DNA of 64,000 nucleotides from Ptiloglossa arizonensis (GCF_051014685.1 NC_135048.1:26864543-26928542); one strand, 5' to 3'; positions 46,341-58,720 are shown, counted from the first letter of the stretch. Numbers and translations are program-made. The notes: a model not told the origin generated them from the sequence alone.

Positions 46341-47944
46341 CCTTGAACCTAAACACCGCAAGAAAGTCCAGCCACTGGATCAATTTCCCTGAATCGTTAC
46401 TCCTGTCACTTCCAAATGCTCCCATCAGATGGTAACTTAACAAAACATATTCCATCGATCTATAGATTTCGTACGGATAACCACGATCAGCGAAAGATCC
46501 TCAACTAGCCAACAATCGCCATACGAGAGACCTCTGCATCATCGAAAAGGGATCCACGGTTTTCCGCGGTATCCATTATCGTTTCCAGGAGTTTCGTCGA
46601 ACCTCTTCACTATTCCAGGACATCTCGGGAGGATTCCTGGCACGGTTGAGATTCCCCTGGTTCGAGGAATCGCGATCGTTCTTCGTTCATCGGGGCCAGG
46701 GGGACGGGGAAGGGACCGCGAGGGATAGAGATCGGTAACCTCGCACCTGACCGCGGCCAGGGCACACCTTCGACGCTACCTAGGATGTAACGAACCATCC
46801 AAAAGATCTCCGGCTACCCAGAACCGTCGAATCCTCGTGCAAGCTGACCGAGAAGCACCTGGAGCGATCGCGAAACGAAACCGGACGATCGTGGTACTTC
46901 TCGAAAATCCTACGACAAGGGATGATCATCGTTTCGGGGTATAAACGATAAGTGAAGCGAGCGAAGAAACCAGGCGGCTTCTAGGGCGGAGTGTACTTTC
47001 TCCGTTGGCCGGTCATAGGGCGTGAGAAGGTACCCGGCGGTGACGTCACCGGAGTCCAACGTGCCGCAAAATAATTGCAGCCTCGTGGCAAGTGCCGTGT
47101 CATTAGGCACCGCGATCATAGAATTTTGTGTCGTTCGCGTACGAAATGGTCATTAAATCATTATGTTTATCCGTCAACCCCGCGTGCCGGCAGCCTCTTG
47201 ACCTCATCCCGGTCTCTTCTCGCCACTATCTCTCCCCGTGGTTCCCCTCAGTCCGTCTCGCTCGGTTCCACGAGAGCCTTATCCTTCAGCCGCGTCGAGC
47301 TTGACCCCGCGAGGAGGAAGAACTCGCGCGGCGGTTACAGCGACATCGGTTGTCGTTCCACGGTTCTCGATCGTTGTCCACACTCCCCCGGCCCACACCG
47401 CCCCTCGTCTTTATTTATTTATTTATTTATTCCTTCCTTCTCGTTAGCGGCGCGGTTTTTTCCGGTCCGCCCCGGTGGCCGGTTGCGAAATTACGAAAAC
47501 CATACCGAGGGAGCGGGTGCCACGGCGACGAAAGCATCTGATCGCTCGCGACGCGAGCATCGGCATGCTGCCTGTCTTTTATGACAGTCGGGTGCCGTGT
47601 AAATTTGCTTAATAACCCGCGACCCTGAACCGCGCGACCGACCGCGGCCGGTAATGGAATTCCCCGTGTACGCGCGGTTCTTTATCGCGTCGGGGAAAAA
47701 ATTACGGACCGACGAGACCGGGCCCGGTTCCCTCGATGTCGCTCGCAACGACTCCCCCCGCCGGTAGAGGATCCCTGGCCTTTTTCCTCGAGTTCTACGC
47801 CCGACGTGTCGCGTAATTACTTACCCGAAGCCGTCGTTAAACCTTCACGGCGTCGTAACAGGGGCTTCTGGTTTTCGCGGGTTCTCGGCCACGTGGGTGA
47901 TTACTGCGAGGAATCGAACCGATGGGACCAGCTCGGGGAGCAGA
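46341..47944. other. CpG-rich island, candidate conserved non-coding DNA
   Basis: 46530-47940 is the longest CpG-rich single-copy block in the right half. It contains (TTTA)5 at 47412-47431 and TAAT-type cores inside GC-rich sequence (GGTCATTAAATCATTATG at 47148). Frames up to 169 codons overlap on both strands and show no domain. Confidence 0.5.
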
Positions 47945-48830
47945 GACGCATGGTTAGGGGGCAAGCGAGCTCTTAACGAGGAGGTGGACAATTTTGCGGA
48001 GCGTTCTTAGATGCTATGTGACTATGACTTTAGAGTCTTTGTGCTGGATAGAGTTATTCCTTAATGTAATTTATAATTTGGGTAGGATGTAGTGGGAGAA
48101 GGATGCATAGTGGGTTCAGAAGAGCTCTTAACGCGTAGGTGGAAGATTCTAAAGTTATAGAGTCTAAACTCGGGTTGCTGAATAGCGCGATCCCTTAATG
48201 TAATTTATAATTTATGTAGGTTATAGGAAGAGAAGAACGCATAGTTGGGTGCAGGTGAGCTCTTAATGTGTAGGTGGGAAATTTTGGGGAGCGTTCTTAG
48301 ATACGACGCGACTATTACTTTAGAATCTTAGTGCTGGATAGAGCGATCCCTTAATGTAATTTATAATTTGTGTAGGTTATAGGAAGAGAAGGATGCATTG
48401 CTCAGTGCAGGTGAGCTCTTAACTAATAGGTGGAAAATTTGCCGAGTGTTCTTAGTTGCGACGCGACTATGACTTTGAAGTCTTAGTGCTGCATTTAATG
48501 AAATGTATTATTTATACTCGGTTTGGAAAGGAAAAGACGCATGGTTGGGGGCGGGTGAGCTCTTAACGAATAAAATTTTGCAGAACGTTCTTAGTTGCGA
48601 CACAACTATGATTTTAGATCCTGGGTACTGGATAACAGAACTCCTTGATGAAATGTACAATTTGTACAGGTTGTGGAAGAAGAATAATGCAAAGTTAAGT
48701 ACAAGTGAGCTTTCAACGAGTAGGTGGAAAATTTTGTGGAGCTTTCTTAGTTGTAACACGACTATAATTTTAGAGTCTTGGTGCGGAATAGCGGGAATCT
48801 CCTGGTAAAATGTATAATTTGTTTGAGTTT
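47945..48830. repeat. ~150-bp tandem array, about 5.7 copies
   Basis: GAGCTCTTAA or its variant GAGCTTTCAA recurs at 47967, 48122, 48257, 48413, 48557 and 48707. Units share GTTCTTAG(A/T)TGCGACGCGACT, AGAGTCTTAGTGCTGGATA and TAATTTATAATTTGTGTAGG. The left unit borders the CpG-rich island. Frames at 48503-48858 on both strands are by-products. Confidence 0.9.
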
Positions 48831-49148
48831 TGGAACTTCGTATGAAAGAATTGTACAAAAATCTATTTTACAGGAGTAAAATTTGACAAACTCTAGTTTC
48901 GTAACACTTCCATCGAAGCTTTAACAGAGAACTGACGATCTTTTCCTACGTGGTGAGGAATATTTTTGCCACACTTTTATAAGTAACCAAAAATTAAATC
49001 AATCTCTGAGAATGAACAAATGGCAAAGTAAATATTACGCTTAATTTTAACAAAAATACTCTCAACGTGCCAAAAAGACATACCATTCCCCTATGTATTC
49101 AACTATTAACCTTCACTAGTATAATAACAGTAGAACTAATTTATTATA
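48831..49148. other. AT-rich unassigned sequence
   Basis: No repeat or gene recognised before the MITE. Confidence 0.4.
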
Positions 49149-49273
49149 TTGTCCGAAAAGTCATTTCGTCTTTTCGGTGAAAATGAAACACAATGTTTGT
49201 AGAGTGTACAAACACTTTATCAAACTATACATTCTCCACATTGAAAAACGAAATGACTTTCCAAACAACCCAA
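49149..49273 (+). mobile_element. Mariner-type MITE, copy 4
   Basis: Begins TTGTCCGAAAAGTCATTTCG after TA, has the family core GAAAATGAAACACAATG and ATTCTCCA...AAAACGAAATGACTTTCC, and ends ACAACCCAA. The right-hand TA is degenerate (TGTA). Non-coding. Confidence 0.85.
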
Positions 49274-50334
49274 TGTAACATCCACACAAAGAAGCGAGAG
49301 CCTCGCAACGAATCTCACACTAAGAGACAAAGCAAAAAGAGAAACTTACTTCCAAACTGAAAGAGAATATCAAACAATCACGCTACCGTAAAACACACAA
49401 GGAAAACATAGATCGTAGAAAGAAATAAATCGTACGAGATCCAAGAGAAAAAGACCCGGAAGAAAGTTTACCGTTACCGATACAACCTACCGATAAAAGA
49501 CTGGTAATTTTTTCCCCGCAAAAATCCCAGACCGCTGGCTGACTCGTCTCTCGTCGATGGTGATACGACGCGCGATCGAGACGAGTAAAGAATCCTCGCG
49601 ACGGTCGTCTCGCGAGTTAGTCCAGTGTGGAAACGATCGCAATGCGGTCGCCGTTTGGACTCGGAGGCTTCGACTTCTTTCTCACGGAATAATCACGCTC
49701 AATTCGATAACAAACGGGCCGGCTAATCCCCCGTTTATCGCTGCGTGCCCGTGGTCCGGCACGTTTCACGCTCGGCGATCTCGATAAGAGGCAACCAGGC
49801 GCTGCCACGGCAGCGCCGCCTTCTAAATACCGGTAATGGCGCTTAATATATCGCCGGCAGATAACAATCGTCGGAGAAACGCGGCGATACGCGCCTTCGG
49901 ACTTTTACCGGGCTTTATCTCTCGCAGAGGGCCCCCTCGTATAAAGGATCGCGCGAGAAAACGAGCGAACGTAGCGCGCCTCGGGTTCGCAGACTCCGCA
50001 ACCCTCCCCACCCCTCGCCCGTGCTACCTCCCCCTCCCCCTTCGCCTCCCTTCGTCGTTCGGGCCGCAGCCCCTTCGAGTACCTAGGTTACGTGGATCTC
50101 TTCTTATCCTCCACGGTGTGCTTCACCTCCGCCGCCCTTCAAGACAGATCCGTCTCGCGTGCGAGTCGCGAGATCCGCTCGCGATACCCTGACAAGCTCC
50201 GCGAACCGCGTCGAAGTCGGCAATTAAACGTTTCGGGAGATTTTAATCCGCGCGTCACGGCTGTCTCGCGAGCCTTGCCGCGGGTCGATTTGAATATTCG
50301 ATACGCGAACGGTTAGGATGGATCTCTTTCGACG
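49274..50334. other. AT-rich flank then CpG-rich island
   Basis: 49274-49500 is AT-rich. 49500-50330 is CpG-rich with the 9-bp-stem hairpin GGCGCTGCCACGGCAGCGCC at 49799-49818. No gene recognised. Confidence 0.5.
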
Positions 50335-51680
50335 GACATTTTATAGTTTTTGTTTTTTTATTATTTTTTTTTAGTTTCTTTTTCCCTAGGCGAAGATAAT
50401 AAGCGTGGTATGGGACGATATGGTCGACGAGGGTGAATTCGAGCAAAGTTGACGTGACGGATTGCGGTGACGATTGGAGGAACGGGTGGTCGGATATCGG
50501 ACCGGAGAGATTGTACGGGATAAAGTAGCCAATTCGATTTTTTATTTTTTTTTCTTTCTTTTCTTTTTTCCTAGGCGAAGATAGCGGTCGACGAGGGTGA
50601 ACTCGAGCAAATCGACGTCATGGATAGCGGTGACAATTGGAGGAACGGGTGGTGGGAAATCAGACCAGAGAGTTTGTACGGGATAAAGTAGCCAACCGAT
50701 TCGATTTTTTTTTTCCCTAGGCGAAGATAGCGGTCGATGAGGGTGAATTCGAGCAAATCGACGTCATGGATAGCAGTGACGATTGGAGGAACGAGTAGTG
50801 GGAAATCGGACCGGAGAATTTATACGGGATAAAGTAGCCAACCGATTCAATTTTTTCTTTTCTTTTTCCCTAGACGAAGATGGCGGTCGACGAGGGTGAA
50901 CTCGAGCAAAGTCGACGTCACGGATAGCGGTGACGATTGGAGGAACGAGTGGTAGGAAATCGGACCGGAGAATTTGTACGGGATAAAGTAGCCAACCGAT
51001 TCAATTTTTTCTTTTCTTTTTCCCTAGACGAAGATAGCGGTCGACGAGGGTGAACTCGAGCAAAGTCGACGTCACGGATAACGGTGACAATCGGAGGAAC
51101 GGGTGGTGGGAAATCAGACCAGAGAGTTTGTACGGGATAAAGTAGCCAACCGATTCGATTTTTTTTTTCCCTAGGCGAAGATAGCGGTCGACGAGGGTGA
51201 ATTCGAGCAAATCGACGTCACGGATAGCGGTGACGATTGGAGGAACGAGTGGTAGGAAATCGGACCGGAGTTTATACGGGATAAAGTAGCCAACCGATTC
51301 GATTTTTTCTTTTCTTTTTCCCTAGACGAAGATAGCGGTCGACGAGGGTGAACTCGAGCAAAGTCGACGTCACGGATAGCGGTGACAATCGGAGGAACGG
51401 GTGGTGGGAAATCGGACCGGAGAGTTTGTACGCGATAAAGTAGCCAACCGACTCGATTTTTTATTTTTATTTTCTTTCTTTTCTTTTTTCCGAGGCGAAA
51501 ATAGTAGTCGTGTTATCGGACGATATGGTCAACGAGAGTGAACTCGAGCAAATCAACGTCACGGTTAGCGGTGACGATTGGAGGAACGAGTAGTGGGAAA
51601 TCAGACCGGAATATTTCTATAGGATAAAGTAGTCAACCGATTCGATTCTTTATTTTTATTTTTTTTGCAAGAGGTGGGGA
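50335..51680 (+). repeat. ~150-bp tandem array of intron-end/exon-like units, about 8-9 copies
   Basis: Each unit has a long T/C tract ending CCCTAG, CCTAG or CGAG, then a short GC-richer block. The AG positions are 50388-50389, 50573-50574, 50719-50720, 50872-50873, 51026-51027, 51173-51174, 51324-51325 and a weaker 51493-51494. After the AG, units 2, 3 and 6 read AKIAVDEGE(L/F)EQIDV. Unit 2 stays open for 38 codons to TAG. Units 4, 5 and 7 carry one extra base (CAAAGTCGAC for CAAATCGAC) that shifts the frame. The repeat is certain, a coding role is speculative. Confidence 0.93.
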
Positions 51681-53331
51681 GATATAATGTTTTTAAATCT
51701 GATGGCTTGGAGACCAGTGGAGGAATCTAAACTGTTCAGCCGTGAATTGGAGAACCGGAGGAACCTAAACTCATTTAGGTGTAAATTAGAGGTGATAATG
51801 TTTGATCTTTTATGTGTCTTCTTTTTCTATCAGTTTTCAAGGTCACCTTCTATTTCTTGCACAGACAACCCTATTCTTTTTACCGATTGGTCGATGGGCA
51901 ATGAAAATTGCAGGATTGTACTTAAAATAGTTGAAAGTGTCCTTGAATACTTACGTACAAGTCACTGTCGCTCTAAAGTAACAATCGTGAGTTATTTCTA
52001 CCGGAGGGACACTTTTCAATGGAAATGCAACAAATCGTAGAAAAAGAATCCTACCCTAAATTTTAATAATTCGTTCTAAAGAACAGACTTCTGCCTTTAG
52101 ATTCGGTGCAAAATAAATTGCGGAAAAAATGTATCAAACCTCGTAGAATCTTTTAAATATCCAATATTCTTGAAAAGAATCATTTTCATTTTCTCGCCTC
52201 GCATCCGAGCGCAAAAGCGTCTTTGAAAAGATTCAATCCAGGAATGAAAAAGTATAGACTTTTCCCTTTGAAATGAGCCTAGGTACAGTGCTGTACGATC
52301 TTTTAGCAGAAAGTAACAATGGTTCAAATGTCGACAGTTTTTCGCCTGGAAATTGGTGATAACCGCGGCTTCGATCACCAGCACGTGTTCACTCGTTTCT
52401 TGGTATCGACCACAGTTTCTCTCAGAGCGTAGAAATTCTATCAATCGCGATTTCTATCACATTAGTGTACACGTAACGCACGTTGTCCTAGCGACACCTA
52501 TCATTACGTACGAAGCTAACTATTAATTTCGCGATGTACGTTTGTTTTGCTCCGTCTCCCATCGAATGCGCGTCTTTCGACCGTACACTGGGCACTCACG
52601 TTCGACAGTGTGTAATACAGTGAATCGCAACAATTTCGTTAATTTTTAAACATTGGATGTTCTCACGAGTGGATCCAATCTCTAGTCCGCCGAGAATAAA
52701 TTACCGATTGGTTCGCGTTTCTCCGAGAAACCCGGGATTCTTTTTTACGGATACCCGATCTCGAACACGAGTACGCGCGAGGCAAAATCGTGCGTCGCGT
52801 AATAATGTTAATTAATGATACCAGGGACACGTTAAAGGCCCTGTGGGTCCGTATCGGTCATAGAGCGAGGACCGATACTTCGGCGTCGATTGATCGAATC
52901 GAGCCGGGAGCACGTGCACGCGTACACGTAAGCTCATCGGGCCTCGCAGTAAATACACGATGGGAGCGGTGTTCGATATATATTTGATAAGCTGCTACAC
53001 GGCCGGTCGACCGCTGACAAATCGTCCGTAGATCGCCAAACCGATACCGTGGACCCGGACGACGCGCTGATACACCGATGCATGACGGTGAACCGAGTGA
53101 AGCCTCCCCGACGACGAGTCGGGGCCACGCTTTTGCTCCGACTCGCGAAACGGATGACCGAACAGCCGTGTAGGGAATTTAAACGGGGAAAAAGGAGCAC
53201 GAAATCGCACCACATTAAATCGCATCGTTCGGTTAAATCGTGCGACAATTCAACGACGATCGTCTCGATTATCGAATTGGTACGGGAACGAGGTACCGAA
53301 CGATCGAGACCGAGCTCGATCAATCTGTAGA
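51681..53331. other. AT-rich flank then CpG-rich island
   Basis: 51681-52450 is AT-rich, with a 117-codon plus frame (51687-52040) and a 115-codon minus frame (52097-52444), neither with a recognised domain. 52450-53330 is CpG-rich and single-copy. Confidence 0.4.
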
Positions 53332-53655
53332 ATGGAGGAAGTGTTACGTGGGGTAAACGGTGTGGAGGAATTCGTGGAAATGGAATTCGAGGAAGAGGAA
53401 GAATTCGTGGAAATGGAATTTAAGGAAGGGAAAGAATTCGTGGAAATGGAATTCAAGGAAGGGAAAGAATTTGTGGAAATGGAATTCGAGGAAATGAAAG
53501 AATTCGTGGAAATGGAATTTAAGGAAGCGGAAGAATTCGTGGAAATGGAATTCAAGGAAGCGAAAGAATTAGTGGAAATGGAATTCAAAGAATTGAAAAA
53601 ATTTGTGAAAATGGAATTCAAGGAAGTGATAGAATTCGTGGAAATGGAATTGTAG
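53332..53655 (+). CDS. Weak candidate: Glu-rich 11-residue-repeat reading frame
   Basis: An ATG at 53332 opens a 107-codon frame made of an 11-residue repeat (EFVEMEFKEAK and variants), highly acidic and predicted helical. The stop at 53653-53655 (TAG, in GAATTGTAGG where other units have GAATTCAAGG) is followed at 53659 by a further 139 open codons in the same frame, which shift out of phase near 53925. The minus strand is also open (53250-53918), so openness alone proves little. A 33-bp minisatellite that happens to lack stops is the likelier reading. No family recognised. Confidence 0.15.
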   Translation: MEEVLRGVNGVEEFVEMEFEEEEEFVEMEFKEGKEFVEMEFKEGKEFVEMEFEEMKEFVEMEFKEAEEFVEMEFKEAKELVEMEFKELKKFVKMEFKEVIEFVEMEL

Positions 53656-54075
53656 GAAATGAAAGAATTCGTGGAAATGGAATTCAAAGAATTGAAAAAA
53701 TTTGTGGAAATGGAATTCAAAGAATTGAAAGAATTTGTGGAAATGGAATTCAAGGAATCGAAAGAATTTGCGAAAATGAAATTCAAGGAAGCGAAAGAAT
53801 TCGTGGAAATGGAATTCAAAGGATTGAAAAAATTTGTGAAAATGGAATTCAAGGAAGCGATAGAATTTGAGGAAATGGAATTCAAGAAATTGAAAGAATT
53901 TATGGAAATGGAATTCAAGGAAAGAATTCGTGGAAATAAAATTCAAGGAATCGAAGGAATTCGTGGAAATGAAATTCAAGGAAGCGATAGAATTCGTAGA
54001 AATAGAATTCATGGAAATGAAAGAATTCATGGAAATGGAATTCAAGAAATTGAAAGAATTTGTGAAAAAGTATTT
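53365..54075. repeat. 33-bp minisatellite, about 21 copies
   Basis: The unit GAATTCGTGGAAATGGAATT plus CAAGGAAGCGAAA repeats with a 33-base period, itself containing a degenerate internal half-repeat (GAATTC...GAATTC). Length is kept through most of the array. Indels appear after about 53920. The unit is purine-rich on the plus strand. Confidence 0.95.
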
Positions 54076-54146
54076 TAACTCTGTATTACGTGAATGTTTC
54101 TAGTTTGTGGAACAAATGTTCACTGAAGAGTAATAATATGCGAACG

Positions 54147-54239
54147 ATAAGTTTTGTCGTTCGATAAAATCTATTGAACAGTATAGTACTAGGTTGCTCA
54201 ATAATTTTTGTCGTCCGATAAATCTTATTGAACAACCTA
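54147..54239. mobile_element. Very short mariner-like palindromes
   Basis: 54190-54239 is TAGGTTGCTCAATAATTTTT...AAATCTTATTGAACAACCTA, about 50 bp consisting almost only of terminal inverted repeats. 54147-54185 (GATAAGTTTTGTCGTTCGAT to CTATTGAACAGTAT) resembles a second copy. The ends resemble mariner termini with a TA target. Confidence 0.6.
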
Positions 54240-55799
54240 TTATATTAATTACAATTTGACAAATTTGTAAGGGGAACTCTCTATTACCTCTAACCTCTAA
54301 TATTTTAGAATTCAATAATGGAGAATTATACTTAGAAAATGGAAATGAGAAACATGATAAGTACACGTCATCACCGATACACAGTGCGTTCACACGTCAC
54401 CAGTGATGCACCGTGCAAGTGACACCAGACTGCAACAGTGAATACGAACGAGTTGTGTAACAGAGCGTTACTTGTCGATAAATACAGTCGTTATTGCTGA
54501 AATGATCCATTGTTTGAGCAGGATATTCTTCTTGATCGTCCAAACGAGATGTGTAAACCGTACAGAAATTAATATTTAACCAAATAGTTATTATTGTAAG
54601 AAAAGAATGATCGATCACCGATGATCGTGCTCGTTCAAAGAACACGTGCATTGTCTCGGTGAAAAGTTCCCTCGAAGAGCAGTGATACGCTCGCTCGACT
54701 ACGATTTCTTTGGATCGAATTTGTAAGCAACCAATTACGAGATATGGAATTAAGTAATCGAGAGGCAAAGGTTGGACGGTTAAAGCGATCAGCTGCGCCT
54801 CGAAAGGGGGGAAGAGCATCCTGGTAACCGTAAACGTAGCGGTGAATCGTCGATCGACGATTCGAGTGCGTCTACTTAGGAATCGATTCACGATGATCGC
54901 GCCGCGAGAAGATTTGTGCGAAATAGGAGGGAAAGGGACCACGAATCACGCTGGAGGATCGTAATGGAGCGACCGGTCGCGGCCCTGCACCACCACCGCG
55001 AGAAAAGATCCTCGATCGTTCGCGCGATCGTATCTCGGGGTGAGATCTTAGGATCGTGCGCGATAGAGCAAGATAATGGAGATAATCTTCGACGCGGCTC
55101 GGCTCAAAAGATCGCACACCCACGCGCTCCTTGACCGAGGATCGGTTCCAGCGCGATATCGATCCAACTCGCTGGAGGAACGATCGATTTTGGGAACGAT
55201 TTCCATCGCCTTTTCCACGACCTGCCCAATAATATAGAATTTTTAACTTTCTTTCGAATTGGACCATTCGAAACGAAATTATCTCGGAGATTCTACCTTT
55301 GCGTCGATCGTTTGAAAATCGAACCACGATTGTCATTCTTTATGTAGAATCTGACTGTAAACAATGTATGGATTATTTGAAACGTTCCAAATTTAGGAGA
55401 TTCGAAGTACTTAAAACTTAAAATCCCCGACTGTTGTTTCGATAAGAATGATCGGTGAACACCTTTTCATTGAGTGAAGAAACGAGAGGTGTTATTGAGA
55501 TACTGTACGATGTATTTGTATCTTTTGAGGATATGCCTTTTCTTTTTCGATTTTATTAAAATAACTCTTTTTTACATGAGGATGTGCTATGGATAGTAAT
55601 AAACTTGGCTCTATTTTTTCAAATGTTACAAAATCACACTCCTGCAATTCCTGTTTCAAACCTTTTCATCATAAACTCACCGACCTAAAAGTCACAATTA
55701 TCGAAACTATTATTTCGAATCTTTAGTGGGGTTATTGTGAGAATAATCGAAAAAGCACTCTTCGTGTGTGTGTGTATAATTGTTAAACTCGTAAAAGAA
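54240..55799. other. Unassigned sequence with CpG-rich centre
   Basis: 54780-55200 is CpG-rich. A 181-codon minus frame (54397-54942) and a 154-codon minus frame (54872-55336) overlap in different phases with no recognised domain, and I do not call either. 55330-55800 is AT-rich with a short (GT)n near 55765. Confidence 0.4.
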
Positions 55800-56955
55800 T
55801 TTACTCAAATGTATTCTTAGCAACTTTTGCGGTACAATAAAAAAAAATTCAAAATTCGATAGAATCCTCGTCATGATGGTGCAGCAGAAAGTACTTCAAA
55901 TGCATTTTTGCAATCTTTGCGATACAATAAAAAAAAAATCAAAATTCGATAGAATCCTCGTCACGATGGTGCAGCAGAAAGTACTTCAAATGCATTTTTT
56001 GCAACCTTTGCGGTACAATAAAAAAAAATTCAAACTTCGATAAAATCCTCACCACGATGGTGCAGCAAAAAGTATTTGAAATGCATTTTTTGCAATCTTT
56101 GCAATACAATAAAAAAAAATTCAAAATTCTATAGAAACCTCGCCACGATGATGCAGCAAAAAGTATTTGAAATGCATTTTTTGCAATCTTTACAATATAA
56201 TAAAAAAAAATTCAAACTTCGATAAAATCCTCGCCATGATGGTGCAGCAGAAAGTATTTCAAATGCATTTTTTGCAATCTTTGCAATACAATAAAAAAAA
56301 ATTCAAAATTCTATAGAAACCTCGCCACGATGATGCAGCAAAAAGTATTTGAAATGCATTTTTTGCAATCTTTGCGATAAAATAAAAAAGATTCAAAATT
56401 CTATAGAATCCTCGCCACGATGGTGCAGCAAAAAATACTTCGAATGCATTTTTTGCAACCTTTGCGGTACAATAAAAAAAAATTCAAACTTCGATAAAAT
56501 CCTCACCACGATGGTGCAGCAAAAAGTATTTGAAATACATTTTTTGCAATCTTTACAATACAATAAAAAAAAATTCAAAATTCGATAGAAACCTCGCCAC
56601 GATGATGCAGCAAAAAGTATTTGAAATGCATTTTTTGCAATCTTTACAATATAATAAAAAAAAATTCAAACTTCGATAAAATCCTCGCCACGATGGTGCT
56701 GCAGAAAGTACTTCAAATGCATATTTTGCAATCTTTGCAATACAATAAAAAAAAATTCAAAATTCTATAGAAACCTCGCCACGATGATGCAGCAAAAAGT
56801 ATTTGAAATACATTTTTTGCAATCTTTACAATACAATAAAAAAAAATTCAAAATTCGATAGAATCCTCGCCACGATGGTGCAGCAAAAAATACTTCGAAT
56901 GCATTTTTTGCAACCTTTGCGGTACAATAAAAAAAAATTCAAAATTTGGTAGTAT
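55800..56955. repeat. 91-bp AT-rich tandem array, about 12.5 copies
   Basis: AATGCATTTTTTGCAATCTT recurs about every 91 bases (TGCATT at 55901, 55991, 56082, 56173 and onward). Each unit carries ACAATAAAAAAAAATTCAAA and CCTCGCCACGATGGTGCAGC. Alternative unit variants (TTCGATAAAATCC, TTCTATAGAAACC, TTCGATAGAATCC) are interspersed, suggesting a mixed higher-order arrangement. Confidence 0.95.
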
Positions 56956-57869
56956 CTTTAAGGGAAAGTTTTATCTATCGACGAAGATAGGCTGCAAAAT
57001 AATCCGAGCGAAGCGCAAAGAGGCACACGCGGGTCAAGTAACGAGCCTAAGCTGTCACATGCATATCCTGGCCAACGTTCGAGGTGGGGCTGGTCACGGA
57101 AATCGAAACGACACTCCTTGGCATTCGATTCCTTCGTCTCTCGTCTGTCCATTAAACCGACCGTGCGTGCACGACCCGTTGGCAAAAACCCATTCTTAAT
57201 AAACAATAACAGATTTCACGACTTCGAAACAGTTATATCCCATTACGTGTTCTTGCGTCTCCGAAGATCGCGTTAGCGTATTTCCGGCTTGCCAGGGAAC
57301 CCGAAAATTCGATCTTTAAATTTACTCGGTTCGAATATTAGACAATTTTTTACAACGATCGTTTTTTAACCTCCTTGGGATTTTTGTAGCATATGGTGTT
57401 TCTATTAACTCGTTAGGATTATTTTCTGGGTTTTTTTACTATATTTTGTATATGTTAATATTATATTTCTCCTGGTACGATTGGAATGAAACTATTTTTA
57501 AATCGTATATTGTTTGTTTCTAATGTATCGTATATTGACCATGTACTTTACAGTGCTCGATGAAGCTGGGATGAAGCTTCAAGTGGAAGGACAATACAAA
57601 TGCAAAATGACAAGTTGAAGTATTTAAAAAAGAAGAAACAACTCAAGCAGTCACCACCAAACACTGGTAGAGGATACTTCTTTTGCATTGTTCTTGATCT
57701 GAACGTGCAGTTCCATGCATTTTAAATATAGTTTTGGGATTAGTTGAAAATTGCTAATTTTGGACTAGGACTGTTCTTCTGCTAGTCAATTTAAATACAT
57801 TATCCCACTTATGTATTAAATGTATCACACTGAGGACTTTCTAAAAAAAAGATGCATTTTAGGAATTCT
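56956..57869. other. Unassigned sequence
   Basis: 56960-57300 is moderately CpG-rich. The rest is AT-rich. No repeat or gene recognised. Confidence 0.4.
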
Positions 57870-58588
57870 GCTAATCTTCAGTTCTTTATTCTACTCAATC
57901 GTCTACTCGACTAAATAATTGACAGTAACGCTTCTAACAATTGCAGAAGAAATTCAGACACTATTAAGAAGTTACCCATCCATCGAAATAGATCGCGTTA
58001 GAATAGAAAATATAATCCTGATCAAAGACCTCAAGATCAATTCTTTGTTCTACTCAATCGTCTACTCGACTAAATAATCGACAGTAACACTTCTAACAAT
58101 TGCAGAAGAAATTCAGACACCATTAAGAAGTTACCCATCCATCGAAATAGATCAATCTTGATCAAAGATCTCAAGATCTTCAATTCTTTATTCTACTCAA
58201 TCGTCTACTCGACTAAATAATTTACAGTAACACTAACAATTGCAAAAGAAAATCAGTCACAATTAAGAAGTTACTCATCCATCGAAATAGATCGCGTTAG
58301 AATAGAAAATATAATCCTGATCAAAGACCTCAAGATCAATTCTTTGTTCTACTCAATCGTCTACTCGACTAAATAATTGACAGTAACACTTCTAACAATT
58401 ACAGGAAAAAATCAGACACTATTAAGAAGTTACTCATCCATCGAAATAGATCAATCTTGATCAAAGATCTCAAGATCTTCAATTCTTTATTCTACTCAAT
58501 CGTCTACTCGACTAAATAATTTACAGTAACACTAACAATTGCAAAAGAAATTCAAACACCATTAAGAAATTCCTCATCCATCGAAATA
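57870..58588. repeat. Alternating dimer tandem array (159/143 bp), left part
   Basis: CTACTCAATCGTCTACTCGA recurs at 57891, 58050, 58193, 58349 and 58492 (spacings 159, 143, 156, 143). Long units contain GATCGCGTTAGAATAGAAAA after CATCCATCGAAATA. Short units lack it. The regular long/short alternation is a ~300-bp dimer. The last unit is split by the MITE at 58589. Confidence 0.92.
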
Positions 58589-58720
58589 TTAGGTTGTTCG
58601 GAAAGTCATTTCGTTTTTCTTCAGTAAAAATGAAACACGATTTTCTTACAGTATATAAACATTTTATCAAACTATATATTCTCCATTTTGGAAAATGAAA
58701 TGACTTTCCGAACGAGCCAA
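58589..58720 (+). mobile_element. Mariner-type MITE, copy 5, inserted in the dimer array
   Basis: 132 bp with TA at 58587-58588 and 58721-58722. Ends are TTAGGTTGTTCGGAAAGTCA and, reverse-complemented, TTGGCTCGTTCGGAAAGTCA. Flanks join across the element as ATCGAAA-TA-GATCACGTTAGAATCG, matching intact array units (ATCGAAATAGATCGCGTTAG). The empty site is therefore visible in neighbouring units. Confidence 0.95.

Noticed and set aside
54397..54942. 181-codon minus-strand frame
   Set aside because: It is overlapped by another long minus frame in a different phase (54872-55336), no family was recognised, and its length is within what 64 kb of six-frame sequence can give by chance.
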